Under the pieces are notes generated by a model. It saw only the letters and a program-made list of their open reading frames with translations. It ran no database searches and was not told the DNA's origin. A stretch of 64,000 nt of DNA from Ditylenchus dipsaci (lineage: Eukaryota > Nematoda > Chromadorea > Rhabditida > Anguinidae): assembly GCA_004194705.1 (NCBI GenBank), contig SADC01000056.1, positions 62,001 to 126,000 on the forward strand. The letters are read 5' to 3'. The translations under genes were made by a program, and so were the position numbers. Within the stretch, counting starts at the first letter, position 1. Every line of letters begins with the position of its first letter. Of the stretch, positions 35,665 to 48,202 are shown piece by piece.

Positions 35665-35850
35665 GGTGGGACGCAACCGACTCGCCAACGCCAAAACTGG
35701 CCAACGTCAAATCTCGCCAACAGCCGAGTTCGCCAACAGCGAAACTCGCCAACGGCAAAACTCGCCAACGCAAAACTCGCCAAAGGCAAAACTTGCCAAC
35801 CAAAAACTCGCCAACCAAAAAGTCGCCAACGCTGAAATCGCCAACGCATC
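35665..35850. repeat. CGCCAAC minisatellite
   Basis: About eleven imperfect copies of a 15-18-bp unit (ACTCGCCAACGGCAAA). The 60-126-codon frames over it on both strands (repeating WRVLPLASFA or NSPTAKLAN) are artefacts of the repeat. Confidence 0.8.
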
Positions 35851-36471
35851 ACAACCACCCAATGATCCCATAAATTACTTTTTCAGGACTTCTCTAAAAC
35901 CATTTTCATGCGATAATTTTGCCATACAAGGACCGGAAAGTAATTCCAGGGGGAAAAGGGCTGAATTGGGAAGGGAGAACAAAACAAGGCCACTTATTTG
36001 GGAGCCAATAAGTGCCAAAGAGTATTTACTTTCTAAGCGTTGAGGGCCTTTACAAACCCAGCCTCTTGTGGTGCAGGCGAAAGTATAGGTAGTCAATGCT
36101 GATCATGCCGATCAGCCAGGTGCATCCCGGGTATTTCTGCCTGCGCCATGAACTCTTCGGAGTGAATGGCTCAAATTTTGGATTCTGAGCATCTGGCTCG
36201 GCCTTGAAATTGTAGGGGAATAGCTCTTCAGTAAGAAATGAGGATTAAAATCTCCCCAAGAGTTTGATCTATTTATTTTAGCTCTTTTTATTGGGGATTG
36301 GGGATAGATTGTTTATTGGGGATAAAGATTATCGTTAATTGCTCGTAGTTTATTGATAAAGTTATTGAAAATTTGAATGATTGCGGAAGGATTCAAATGA
36401 TTAACTAATTGAAAATTAACTGATAAGCTGAATCACCAGGTTTATTTAAACAAGAAAAAATTACAACAAAG

Positions 36472-39400
36472 TTACAGTTCATCATGGGACATCTTTTTAG
36501 TCGATAATTTAAGATATCTTTTTCTCAACACATAGGCGGCTTGTTTTGGTTTACGAGTACGTGTGAGCATACCTTTGTGATTGCCAACCACTCTAGTGAG
36601 ATCTTGAATATAAAATTATTCACTCAAGCAAAAACTAAAACGCTAACCTTGAGCAGTCATAAAATCAGCGAAATTCCAGATCATTTCCCCGGCCAAACCG
36701 TTGGTCTCAGCCAGATGATCAAAAGCACGGTGAGTTTGATGAATCACATCGACTGAATACATGAAAATAAACAGTAGTTATTTTTCAGAAATAAAGTATT
36801 AAAAACCCTGATACTGTTCAGTATAAACCATGCTGATCTGCTGAAAAAGTTAATGTTGTGTGTTAACAAACCTTACTTTTAATTGAGAAATAGCAAAAAG
36901 TCTACCTCACTCATACCAGGAATGGCTTCTGCTCCATATTCACTCCAGATCACCGGTTTTTGATACTTCTTTTTCCAGCCCATTACAAAATCAATTACAC
37001 TGCTGTTAATAAGAGTAAGCTCAGTAGTGTTTCTGTACCAGCCATAATATCTGCAATATTACTTGAAACTGGAAGAAAGACTCAAAAAAGATATTATACC
37101 CATTAACGCAAATCACGTCAACCAAATCAGCCTAAAAAGCTGTCTGATATAGGAATAAAGGCCCTATGTGATAATCAGGGTTTTTCCTTAGCCTCTGTTG
37201 TTTTTTAGGACTTTTTAGGCTCAGGCAAGGTTGGCCAGCGTATGTTAGGACGGACTCAAACATGCGTTCGAGATATGTTCAAGTTCATCCTAACGTACGC
37301 TGGCCTACCCTTGCCCAAGCATAAAAATCACAATAAAAACCAACAGATAGACCAAGGCAAAAAAAAACCACTGATTTGTCACACAGGGCCAAAATAAAGC
37401 AGGGCCTCTATCTCAAACTTTTGAAACTAAATCAGGGCTTCAGACTCAAAATTTTTACAATGAAAGAAATTTTTGTAAAATAAGTAACGTTTGGTCAAAT
37501 AGTGCCATTTTATCTAGTGCTTACTGGTTTTGAGTATAGACGGCATCAGGACAGGATCCCGACGGGGTGGTACCCAGGTGAGGGTACGCAGGTAAGGTAG
37601 TGACCCAGGTAGTGATGCCCAGATAGGTGGTGATACGAAGGTAGTTAGGAGTCACATCATGCTCCGCTGCCTCCACCTCTTCAAGGGAATTTCCAGTTTT
37701 TCTAGTTGATCTAATATTAAAAAATCCAACCCAAGTTTTAAATAGGCTTATAAATTCCTTTCAATGACAAAGTTTTCAAAACTTTGTAAAAGAAGCTTCT
37801 TCAGACGACCTTTACGTATCTAACCCCTATGTGAGCAAGAGAAAGAAGAAGCAACTTGAAGCCAGAGAAAGCCGAAAGGTTAATTTTGGACAAAGCCCTG
37901 GCATCCATCAAAAATTCTTATTAAAGTTTTTGAATAATGATAGGATAGGCTAAGGCTAAAGTTTAGAATGTGACCTTTTTCTAAAAATGGTCAAAATCAG
38001 TTTTTTTAGTTGTGTAACATTGTAAAAAATGCTCAGCATTCATTTTTATTGTTGGGAAAGCCAATTTTTCAAAAAAAAAAATTTTTTCGAACCACAGGGG
38101 GGTATCATGGTTTTTTAGTCAAAATTTGAAAAATTTAAATTGGCGCCTTTTGAATTTAAAAGGGAATAAGGGCTGTATTGGGAGGGGAAGGGAACAAAAG
38201 GGGCCACTGATCACACAGGGCCCACTAACAAGAAGATGTTGAACATAGTTTTGAATACTGGGGCCTACCGCATAAATAAACTCTGGTATGCATGCTTTTT
38301 CATGCATCCAGAGTCACTTTCGAGTGATTTGTGTCTAAGGTATGTGGGTGTGCGCATCTCAACTCCAAGCCCCAAGCCCCCTGCGCCCCCGAAGGGGGCG
38401 CAGGGGCTTGAGAGTTAGAGATGCGCGCACACACTTACCTTAGACATGATTCCGAGAAGTACTCTTGACCATAAAATGCATATAGAGTCTTTTTTTGCCA
38501 CGGCCAGTTGAAAAACATGGTGAGGCAGTCGAAGAATATAGATATTCAAATTTATAATGTTCTGCCATAAAAGTGGCCCCCTTTTGTTCCCTTCCCCTCC
38601 CAATACAGCCCTTATTCCTTTTAAATTCAAAAGGCGCCAATTTAAATTTTTCAAATTTTGACTAAAAAACCATGATACCCCCCTGTGGTTCGAAAAAATT
38701 TTTTTTTTGAAAAATTGGCTTTCCCAACAATAAAAATGAATGCTGAGCATTTTTTACAATGTTACACAACTAAAAAAACTGATTTTGACCATTTTTAGAA
38801 AAAGGTCACATTCTAAACTCCAGCCTAGGCTAATAATATCAAAACTTTTGAGTACCGAAAATAAAATTTTGACGTAAAACCTCAAAAATTCTAAAGATTT
38901 CGGGTCTCAAATAAAAGACACATCTTTAAATAAACGACGTTTCGGAGTCATGAATTAAACGAATTCGTTTAAAATAAAAACATTGTAAATGATTTTTTAC
39001 CATTGCTTATTGCTCTTTGAAAATACTTTTACTTGAAATTAAAAAATAAGATTCTCAGTCTCTAAATAAGTACAAATCTTGTCAATAAGTACAGATCAAA
39101 GCCCTTAGAGAAACTCTTGAGGGGCCACCGCCATTGCCGACAACTGGAATTTCACACGTTTGAATGCGCTCGGGACACTACTTTCATTACGATAATTTTT
39201 GGCATGATTTTTTTCAAATGTATTATTATTATAAAAATGAAGTTACTCAGGTTAAAATAACGTAATTACAAGGTATCAGGTTGTTCAAAAGTTCATTTCA
39301 GCTTATAATCTTTGACTATTTCGGGCTCCCACCCGACTTCTGCTACTGAAGACACAGCTGGTGTTACATCATTTTTTGTAGCAAAATTTATAATCTACGA

Positions 39401-42400
39401 TACGCCACGATACTAGGTAGCGTAGTGGTAAAGTTGTTGAGTTCGGTTCTCAATGCCGGCTCTCCTTTTTTAATGATTTACTTATTCGTTTAATCAAAAA
39501 AAATAATTCAAAATGTAAATAGGTGGTAATTAATTTTTTTCCCAAATTGCTGAAAAATATTTTCAAAATTTCTTGATTTTTGCAATTATTTTTTAAAAAA
39601 TTCTAAAATTTAGAAAAAGAATCAATTTATAATTCGGAGACATTTTTCAGCAAATTCGGGGACATTTTTCAGCGATTTGGGGAGTGTGTCTTGCGCGCAT
39701 TCAATGATGTGAAATTCTGGTTGTCAGCAACGGATATAATCCTTCAAAGTGACAAATATGTCCGCTGAAAATTTCCAGTACCTATAACTAAAACAATTAG
39801 CATTAGTGGCTGTAAATTGATACAAGAGTTTTTGTTGTCTATTTTCGGGACCTCCAATCTTTATTATTTTTGAAACTTCTAGTCAGAAAAATTTTTGGCC
39901 AAAAATGGCTATAAGCACGGGATAAAATGACCTTTCTCTTCGATAGTGATCAAAATGTTTTTTTTTGAGAAAATGTCCTTTTTTCTTAAAAAAGGATTTT
40001 ATTTATTTTAAATAAATTATAAGAATATATATAAAAAAGATGGAGATAAATATATAACCAAAAGAGAGCTGTCCGATGCCCGTTAAAAGACCATGCTCAC
40101 GGTGGTCTGGTGGCCCCCGCCAATTCAAAAGATTTTCCTGATAATTGATCTTCTGTTCAAATTTTTTAACTTGGCTTCTAACAAAAAAAGGCCTAGAATT
40201 TAATTTTCGGTGTATTTTTGTTAGAAACCAAGTTAAAAAATCCGAACAGAAGATCGATGATCAGGAAATTTTTTTGAATTGGCGGGAGCCACCAGACCAC
40301 CGTGAGCATGGTCCTTTAAAGTTAAAAAGAAATTAAAGCTAAGTCACATATCAAAATACTTTTTGACTCTGACTAGCACTTTATCTGCCTAACAAAGACT
40401 AATTATGCTTGTCCACTGAGCCATCGTGCACAAAATTGTGCTCCAATAAATTCGTCCCTTCGATTTGAAAAATTTTATAAAAAAATCATACGGTTTTGTC
40501 TTTATCAAAAGAAGTAGCATATACGATAGTGACAGGTCTGGTAATGTCAAGTTGGTGAGCCAAGCTTATCAAATTTCTAAATATTTATGCCATCCTATTG
40601 CTATCTTTACTAAATCTTACTTATAATATTGTCTTGAAGAAGATTTAGAAGTTGCTGGTTCATTTGAAATAGACCAGAGAATAACTGAAGGGTGGTTTTT
40701 GTCCCTCAGTATCATTTCAGTTAACATTTGGCCATGTAGCTTTTGATTAGCTTTAGAAAAGGATCTATAAATTGCAATTGATTTGATGAAAATAAACAAT
40801 TAATAAATCTTTTTTAAATTGTGAACAACCAATTTTTTTAATACTAAAAAACAAATTGAAAATAGCCGGATTCTATAAAGTTTGTTGAGTTTTGAATTTT
40901 CCTCATTTTTTGTTTTAATTTTTATAAAAAGTTACTCCATCCCTACAGCAGGAGTCTCTGTAATAACAGCAATTCCACGTCTATCTGCTTCATAAGCTCT
41001 TTCTTCGCTGTAAGGGTAGTGAGATGTTCTGTAACAATTGCCTAAAATATGACTAACTGGTTTTGCGAATAAATAAAGCTTAATTTTTCATTTATAAGCA
41101 CAGCTTGAATAAGTGATAGCAAATTACCGTATTTTCTCTAATAATGACCCCCTCTCTAATAATGACCCCCCCCTTATTTTTGACTAGGATTTCAGAGTTA
41201 AGGCCATTTTTGATTGACAATTTCGGGATTTTTGAGGGGTTGAAAAATAATGACCCCGGGGTCATTATTAAAGAAAATACGGTATGCTTAGCTTACCACC
41301 GAACCATTCCAACATGTTTAAGTCCTTAGTCATCACTGCTCTATTAAAGCCTCTGCCGTGCACTTCAAAGTCTTCATGCATGCCAAACCCAAGGCAATAG
41401 AACTTTTTGTTGTTGATGAAAATAGAGTCTTTGTCTATAGTGACTGTTCTGAATCCAAAAGTTTCTCTGTAAATGTCAATCACTACTGCAGTACTTTTGT
41501 CAGACGAATTGTTGAGCATAAGATGAATCTGTAAATAACAAACAAAATTGTATAAGAAACAGTGTTGGATAATATATACTGCGAATACACGACCCTGAAT
41601 CTCTATATAATATTTGGTAAACGGCTTTGAGTTCATGTTTGGTCACAAGGAAAAACCTTTTTTAAAGAAATATTTTATTGGGCATGTTTCTACTCATTGG
41701 AAAGCCCTTTCAACGTAGATTGAATCTTAAAAAATAGATTTGGGTATCGGTTATCAAAAAATAAAAATTTTGGTGGTTGAAGTCTAAATTGGGGTGTTGG
41801 CGGAGAATTCATAAGTGCCCACATCTACTAATAGACACTAACATTCTGGAGGCGCCGATAAGCGCCTGTAACCCTTGTAGACTGTATTTGTGTGAGTTTT
41901 GTTTATTTTTAGTCAACTGACACCGTACCTATACGCCACCTCCTGGGTGGTCGAGGTTTGAGTAATACGTCGAATAACCCAGTTTTTACTGTATACGCTC
42001 TCATATCTACACACCCTAGAAATACATTGAAAAAAAACTCACATTGGAGCTATTATAAGAAATACGTGCTAAAGTAAACTATAAGGCGTAGTTCAAAAAT
42101 GCATAAAATTTATCTTTTTTCAACGTTTTAGCTGCTTAAACATGCTTATAACATCTTTTTAAATGGCGGTCGACACTTTTTGACAAAAGAAATTTTTGAC
42201 CAAGATTTGACTTTTTGCCTTGGCCCCAAGGCAATTCAACCTCAAAGGGTCCGAACAAAGAAGGCATATACCCTGAAAGATAGAATTTGAACGTAGTTTT
42301 TTCAACCGGGCCTACCGCATAAAAAAATTCTGGTATGCATACATTTTTTACATCTAGAATCTCTTTCGAGTGATTTGTCTGAGGTATTTGTGTGTGCGTA

Positions 42401-45281
42401 TCTCAAATCACCACCACCCACTCCCCCCCCCCCTAGCCCACCAAGCCCCTGCGCTCCCGCTTGAGAGTTAGAGATGCGCGCATTCACTCACCTCAGATAT
42501 GATTTTGAGCAAGACTGATGATCAAAATTATATATAGAGACTCTTTTTGTCAAGCTTCAATGACCAAAACAGGGTAGAATACCATTACACCAGCCTTTTT
42601 AGTGTGTCCAGAAACCCTTTAAGGTTGAATTGCCTTGAAGAACCAAGGCGGAAAGTCAAGTTTTGGTCAAAAAATTTTTTTTGTCGGAAAGTGTCGACCG
42701 CCACTAAAAACATGTTTAAAGGGCCTGACCTCTTCCTACTCGGTGGTCCCCCGCCAATTCAAAATTTTCCCTCGATCATTGGACTTCTGTACGTATTTTT
42801 CCGCCACGTTTCTAACAAAACTAGGCCTGAAATCAAATTTTAGGCTTAGTTTTGTTAGAAACCTAGCGGAAAAATCCGTACAGAAGCCCAATGATCAAGG
42901 GAAAATTTTTGAATTGGCGGGGGACCACCGAGTAGGAAGAGGTCAGGCCCTTTAAGCAGCTGAAACGTCGAAAAAGATGATTTTGGAAAATTTTCGAGCT
43001 ACGCCTTGAAGTGTACTCCTGCAGAAATACGGTAAATATTTTATGCAAAAATCTATCAAGAGCAATACTGATTGATAATTTTTTCATTTTTCTTACAACA
43101 AATAATTTTAAAATACTAAATCTTATTCTACCTCAGCTACATAGAGGTTGGGCTGGCCATATCCCCTGGGCCACCATGTTTTTACATCCGGAATAGCAAC
43201 AAAATTTTGAAGACCTTCTCCTTCATATATTCTGTTCTTAGCTTTCTGATCAAAGACAATCACTTTTGCTGTGATCTCTCCATTTTCCAGCCCGTTTAAT
43301 GACGAATTATCAAAGTCGACTCGATAAGAAAAGTTGCCTAAATTTGTTTAATCATACCAATGTACAAAATAAAAGTAACTTTACCATTAAAATCTGCCAA
43401 AATTTTGACGTCACTAATAAAAACATTGGGCAGAAGTTGAACATTGACTGGTCTCAATATTCCTGCATAGTTGAAGAAGTCAAAATTAGGGGTTTGCTCA
43501 ACCAATTCTCTCCCATCAGGCAGTGTTTTTGTTAGGAAATCTCCAGGTGGAATAGTAGCGCTCGAAAGGGTGTTGTTGACAGCTACTGTGATTATTATTG
43601 GGTGGTAAAATGGATTGTTCAAGAAAGTGGATGGCTTGATTTCCACATCAAATGGAAGGTGCCCTCCAATGTGGACTGTGGTCAGCTGGTCATTTATGTA
43701 CTAAATTAAAAAAATATTTGTGATTATTAGTTTAGAATTGTAAAGTTACCACATAAGCAGCATATTGAACACTTCCAAAGCGTATAATAGCCCTTTGTTG
43801 CCATCCAATACACTGTCTACTAAATGCTTGTGAGGTCTATAGTAAGTCTGGTACCATACCCAGCCAACATGGTCTCTCAGCTCTCGTTCAACAGTTATGT
43901 CATTGAATGCAGATGGGACTGGCATGACTGTTGCATTCTAATTTAATAAATGTATTAGGTATTTTATCTGTTCTCCTTTTTTCAAAAAGATTCTATTTTA
44001 AGCAGCTTTTTTAGATCTGCTCAAAATTTTTCGACTCCAATTCACAAACTGCTAGTTTTTTATAGGGTCTCACGAATTTTTGTATTGTATAACCTCAAAA
44101 CACGAACAAATTAAGTGAAAAGTGACAAAAATAAAGTTTGAAACTAGGGGTGTGCTATTGCGCCGGCCTATTTCCTAGCCTAATAACCTTAATATTGACC
44201 GAATACGTGCTGTATTTGGTGAACGTGTTTGGCCTGACCAAATACATATTAGTACATGTACTATGCTTTTCAAAAAAGTATTTTCTACAAATGTAATATA
44301 ATCAGTATTTAGGTGTTTTATTTTTGGTATACAAAATTTGGCGCTACTCGGTTTTATACCCCCCCCCTTTCAATAATTTTCAGGTTTAGGAATTAGGCTT
44401 AGACCTTAAGCTCAGGCTTCGGGGCCTAGGCATTAGGCTCAGGGACAGCCCGTACTGATTTCAACATTAAAAAATGGTTTTCGGGTACCTGAAAAATTAT
44501 TGGTGGAGGGGCGGGAGGTAAAAAAGAATAAAAAAAAGTAGCGTCAATTTTTTTTTCATTGAATATTTTAATCAGTTAAAAAAAATTCACACAAATTGCA
44601 AATTTTTATAAAATTTTAAAATTTTTAGTGTGTTAAATGGGCCAATATTTTCTGAGCGGATAATTGGTCTGCCGACTTAGCTTTTCGATAACCCTATTAG
44701 AAGATCTAAGGGAGTAATTCTGCATCTTAACAAAAAGTGAACTGTGTAATACATTCATTAAATAATATTGGAGCTTGAAACTTATGCTTTAGAAAGAAAT
44801 TCATTGTTTTAGTTTCGGCAGTACAGTCAAACCTCGGTTATCCGGCACTCTAGTTATTCGGCAGCTTCGTTTATGCGGCACCTCAAATATACTTCATTTA
44901 GCCAAGATTGGCTTTTTATTTATGCGGCCTTATTTATGCGGCACCCTGAGACCGGTCCCGAGGGTGGCGGATAACCGAGGTTCGACTGTAAAAAAAATAT
45001 TTTGAAGCTTCCAAATAAAAACATGTTGAAACGATTTTTTACCTTAAATGTAGACAGATCATGCTTGGCCCAATTGTTTTGCAGACCTATGACTTTGCTA
45101 TTTGTCGGTTCACGAACAAAAGTCCAAAGACCATCTAGAGAGACTAGTTCACGGAATTCATTTTGCTGAAACCATATGTTCATAATGCTTAATATAAATT
45201 AAAAATTACCTGAGGGAAAATTAAAGCATTAGTCTTTAAAAAAACAGCAAGGAAGTAAAAAATCAAAGAAAAGTGTTTCAT
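36472..45281 (-). CDS. GUSB: Beta-glucuronidase (GH2), secreted/lysosomal
   Basis: Fourteen exons in transcription order: 45210-45281, 45043-45165, 43750-43937, 43385-43700, 43132-43337, 41297-41528, 40936-41041, 40621-40764, 40492-40564, 37100-37131, 36906-37050, 36807-36840, 36648-36752, 36472-36602 (TAA). About 635 residues, the family length (human 651). Signal peptide [22 protein letters not shown]2 sugar-binding domain: [23 protein letters not shown]. Catalytic barrel: [45 protein letters not shown] with the acid/base Glu, WSEYGAEA with the nucleophile Glu, [14 protein letters not shown]. It hydrolyses glucuronides from glycosaminoglycans. Exon 43750-43937 is one base short: [11 protein letters not shown] is in one frame and [13 protein letters not shown] in the next, with a TTT run between. 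All other phases agree. AATAAA on the minus strand near 36442. Confidence 0.93.
37165..37375. mobile_element. Foldback MITE, GGCCAGCGTACG family
   Basis: Left GGTTGGCCAGCGTATGTTAG, right CTAACGTACGCTGGCCTACC; outer arms GCCTCTGTTGTTTTTTAGGA and complements. A second copy lies at 52320-52530. Inside a GUSB intron. Confidence 0.65.
38020..38830. mobile_element. Large foldback, GCGCGCACTCACTTACC family, complete
   Basis: Arms of more than 200 bp: TAAAAATGGTCAAAATCAG... on the left and its complement ending CATTTTTAGAAAAAGGTCAC on the right. The centre (38370-38410) is a GC-rich hairpin of GCCCCCTGCGCCCCCGAAG type. In a GUSB intron. Confidence 0.75.
39120..39745. mobile_element. Diverged foldback pair of the AGGACC..GCCG type
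   Basis: Left GCCGACAACTGGAATTTCAC, right GTGAAATTCTGGTTGTCAGC; related to 12244-12456. Between the arms at about 39415-39465 is a tRNA-like fragment (A-box-like TAGCGTAGTGG, then GGTTCTCAATGCC). Confidence 0.45.
40083..40320. mobile_element. TTAA-type foldback
   Basis: TTAA-AAGACCATGCTCACGGTGG at left, CCACCGTGAGCATGGTCCTTTAA at right; ~115-bp arms with GATCTTCTGTTC and GTTTCTAACAAAAA. In a GUSB intron. Confidence 0.7.
41125..41284. mobile_element. TA-flanked MITE, inner word AATAATGACCCC, 12 bp from a GUSB splice donor
   Basis: Left TACCGTATTTTCTCTAATAA, right complement TACCGTATTTTCTTTAATAA; AATAATGACCCC occurs three or four times. It ends at 41284, and the GUSB donor is at 41296-41295. 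Confidence 0.75.
42100..42710. mobile_element. Large foldback, GCGCGCACTCACTTACC family
   Basis: Contains GGTATGCATACATTTTTTAC, CTTTCGAGTGATTTGTCTGA, AGAGTTAGAGATGCGCGCAT and CACTCACCTCAGATATGATT. Arms of CTTAAACATG... type close it near 42715, next to another foldback. Confidence 0.6.
42716..42957. mobile_element. TTAA-type foldback, inner word GGGCCTGACCTCTTCC
   Basis: TTTAA-AGGGCCTGACCTCTTCCTA at left and the complement ending GGTCAGGCCCTTTAA at right; ~115-bp arms with GGACTTCTGTACG and GTTTCTAACAAAAC. Confidence 0.7.
44822..44990. mobile_element. TA-flanked MITE, inner word TTATCCGGCAC
   Basis: TACAGTCAAACCTCGGTTAT at left, complement of ATAACCGAGGTTCGACTGTA at right. TTAT(C/G)CGGCA(C/G) variants occur five times. 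In a GUSB intron. Confidence 0.75.
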
Positions 45282-45900
45282 TGAAAACGGTAAAAGAGAA
45301 AACTAACAAAGTTTCATTCAAAAGTTTGCTGTTCAACTTTTTTTAAGGCAACACTTAGCAGATGAATAAAGGATAATCTATATAAAATATGCCGACAACA
45401 AAACACTTGCTAGAGACGCCAACAACTGCTTTCTTCGGAATAAACATTATTGATTTTATCGGAGTATTAGTTTTTATATAAAACTATGTTGTGATGTGCT
45501 AAATTGAAATTTCAAAGCAGCCTGAATTAGGAATTCATGCTTTTATACTAGGATTCGACCCTTCGTTTCGCTGGAAACTTTTTAACTATGGGACCAGTCA
45601 GGTGAATTTTAAAGCGTCCCGCGCTTTTGAAAGTTGAGGTGTCGGTATGATCGTGTCCATAGTTAAAGGGGTCCCGGTTACATTTCGAACCCCAGAGCTC
45701 AAAGCTTCTACATCGTTTGCTCTCCCTTCTCAGGTCCGCGACAATTCACCTCCGGGACAATTCACCTCCGAAAATAAAAAACATTTCAAAAGTTTATGAC
45801 AGCAAGTTTATTGGGTACTACTCATTTGGGCAAAACTTATTTGGACTCTCTCATTGGGCCCGTAGGTTAATATTGGATTTTTGTTATTTTCGATTACATC

Positions 45901-46725
45901 TACCGTATTCTCTCTAATAGAACCACATGTGGTTCTATTTTTCAACCCCCTTGGGGGTGCGGTTCAATTAGAGAGTGTGGTTCTAATAAAGAGTGTGGTT
46001 CTATTTTTCAACCTTCTGAACATATTCAAGCATTGCAGCATACGCGCATATATCCTTTTTACAACAAAATTCGGACTTGTTCTGGTTTAGGGGGACGCTC
46101 ATTTATACTATACTTTTTATGTATTTTTGTTGATTATGGCAGTCATGGTTATATCGATAATCTATATGAATAGTTTAATAAGTAATTTCGTTGATTAAGG
46201 TGATTATTGTCACCCTGGTCACCATAATCGACTTGATCAACCTAAAAAAATAAATATTTAGTAAAAATGGGCGTCCCCCTCCCCCAAACCAGAACAGCTC
46301 CCAAAACTCATCAACACTCTAGAGATATCTTTATTATCAAACACATTTTCTTGCGCTTCTTCGAGATCGATCTCTTGTATCAGCTCAGCCAAGTACTTCT
46401 CATCACGCGCGTGCTTCACCTTGCCTCGATTACTCGGAACCGGTCTAACTTTTTTGAAGCAGTGGATGGCGTTGTCCTCACATTCATCGTTGGCATTGGG
46501 AACTCCGCACGATTCGAATGACTTAATTATGAGCTTCTTTCGAGAGATTCTCCCACGCTTCCACAATCTATTGGAGTTTGACGGACGTTGGAGCAGCTTG
46601 AGAGTGTTGAGGGGTGTGGTTCTAATAGAGAGTGTGGTTCTATTTCACAACCCCCTTGGAGGTGTGGTTCTATTAGAGAGTGTGGTTCAAATAGAGAGTG
46701 TGGTTCTATTAGAGAGAATACGGTA
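45901..46725 (-). mobile_element. Pogo-like element with transposase C-terminus
   Basis: TA-flanked perfect terminal inverted repeat TACCGTATTCTCTCTAATAG followed by AACCACA. The inner word AGAGAGTGTGGTTCTATT is repeated several times at both ends. A minus-strand frame (46566-46258) reads KRGRISRKKLIIKSFESCGV, PNANDECEDNAIHCFKK, resembling the C-terminal part of Tigger/pogo DDE transposases (W..I...TI..SF..CGI...DG.ED). The catalytic core is deleted. It ties the CCGTATTCTCTCTAATA MITEs of this window to that superfamily. Confidence 0.7.
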
Positions 46726-46839
46726 TTGTCTTTTTTCTAATTAAGGCAAATCCTTAGGCTCAAGGTGAGCATTCACTTGTTAATTCAAACATTTTTCAAT
46801 GAACCGACCGTAGCTAGTCTTATGCACCAACATAATCAC

Positions 46840-47112
46840 TTAGAGCAAAATTTTTTTCACTTTTTCGGGCTTCAAAACCTGTTTTCTGGACTAAATCGGG
46901 CATGCTGAAGAGGGTTTGATAGTGCTAAAATGCCCTTTTCTCAGGTATTTTTTGAGTATTTGGAAATAATTGATTTTACAAAAAACTCGATTTTGCCAAA
47001 ACTCAAAAAATACCAAAAAACGGCCTTTTACCATTATAAAACCATACTCAGCATGGTTGATTTTAGTCCAGAAAACAGGTTTTATAACCCGAAAAAGTGA
47101 AAAAAAAATTGT
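46840..47112. mobile_element. Foldback MITE
   Basis: Left arm CACTTTTTCGGGCTTCAAAA, CCTGTTTTCTGGACTAAATC; right arm GATTTTAGTCCAGAAAACAGG and CCCGAAAAAGTG, complementary. Confidence 0.6.
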
Positions 47113-47140
47113 TCCAAGTGGACGACCACTTGGTTGGTTC

Positions 47141-47407
47141 TAGGAACGGGTGATGGGAATATTCCTGGGAATATTCCTGGTTTATTCCCTGTCCGAGTCA
47201 TTTTAAATTCAGACCGAAAAATCGGTCCGAATCTTTTTAAGGTGATTTTTTAGCGATTTAGATTGATTTTTTTATAATTAAGAAATAAATTTAGTTATTT
47301 GGAGATAAAAGATCCGGACTGTATCGGACCGGAGAAACAATATTGAGACCAGGAATATTCTCGGAATATTCCCAAAAAAGATTCGGACTGGTCTTATTCC
47401 AACCCTA
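47141..47407. mobile_element. hAT-type MITE with perfect 8-bp duplication
   Basis: Starts TAGGAACGGGTGATGGGAAT, ends TTATTCCAACCCTA; flanked by GTTGGTTC at 47133-47140 and 47408-47415. Inner word GGAATATTCC repeated at both ends. Confidence 0.8.
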
Positions 47408-47679
47408 GTTGGTTCAGACTAAAACTTCGAATTCTCACAAAAAAATTAAAATTCGTGAATTTGAAAAATGGGGATAAATTCGGGTGTGAATCAATTCTGA
47501 ATACCGATACCGAATACCGACGAATTCCAAATTTGAATTTGCAGTTTGTAAAAATGAAACTTACCCAAAATTGTCGTTTTTTAAACGAGCCCGAAAAATA
47601 AAAAATTTTTGAAAAAATTGAGGTAAAAAAGTTTTTATTAGGTGGTATATAATCAGAGAATGTCTGTTTGAAGTGCAAG

Positions 47680-48036
47680 GTGTTTAAAGAAATTTTCAGG
47701 ATTTAAAATGGGCATAACTTTTTTATAAAGCGTTTTTCGAAATTCAGTTTTTAGCAATCGGCTTTTCTCGTCGACAATATTTTTCTGATATATAATGTGA
47801 AAAACAAGATTTTCGCTTGGCCCTTCCTGTGGTTTGGGTCCTGGCCTGTGAATGGCCGCTGGATGGGCAAGGCCCGAACCACAGGGGGACCAAGCAAAAA
47901 TCGTGTTTTTCACATTATATACCAAAAAATATTGTCGGCGAGAAAAGCCGATTGGAAAAAACAGAATTTCGAATAACACTCTATAAAAAAGTTATGCCCA
48001 TTTGAAATCATGGGAGTTTCTTGAAACACCCTGTAC
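47680..48036. mobile_element. Mariner-like foldback MITE
   Basis: Left GGTGTTTAAAGAAATTTTCA, right complement GGGTGTTTCAAGAAACTCCC reading out to CCCTGTA. Inner arms AAAATGGGCATAACTTTTTT / complement and GTGAAAAACAAGATTTT / complement. It lies next to the TATA-like box of the downstream gene. Confidence 0.6.
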
Positions 48037-48040
48037 ATAG

Positions 48041-48047
48041 TATAAAA
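48041..48047 (+). promoter_or_regulatory. TATA-like box upstream of the small secreted gene
   Basis: TATAAAA 156 bp before the ATG at 48203, immediately outside the mariner-like MITE. Confidence 0.3.
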
Positions 48048-48202
48048 AGTGTAAACATTATAAGATATTTCCTGAATTTTCTCAAAACCAAACACTCTTG
48101 TTGGAATATTTTAGCCCGCACAGTTATTCACTTGCATTCTTTCCTATAAAGACCACACATTTTAGACTTTTTGTTAGTCTTTTTAAAACTCCGAATTTTC
48201 TA

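Larger units (their letters stand above)
31813..36471. other. Intergenic, no gene recognised
   Basis: Upstream of the GT11 start and downstream of the GUSB end. Holds a foldback of GCGCACACATTAC words (34395-34990) and a CGCCAAC minisatellite (35665-35850). 31,900-34,380 is AT-rich with nothing recognisable. Confidence 0.45.
45282..48202. other. Transposon-rich gap between GUSB and the small secreted gene
   Basis: GUSB is on the minus strand and the next gene on the plus, so this holds both promoters. Contents: pogo-like element 45901-46725, foldback 46840-47112, hAT MITE 47141-47407, mariner-like foldback 47680-48036. 45282-45900 has nothing recognisable. Confidence 0.5.

Noticed and set aside
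35609..36043. Four overlapping frames with WRVLPLASFA or NSPTAKLAN repeats
   Set aside because: Translation of the CGCCAAC minisatellite on both strands.
38415..38750. 111- and 66-codon minus frames
   Set aside because: Entirely inside a foldback; the same peptides appear wherever the arms do.
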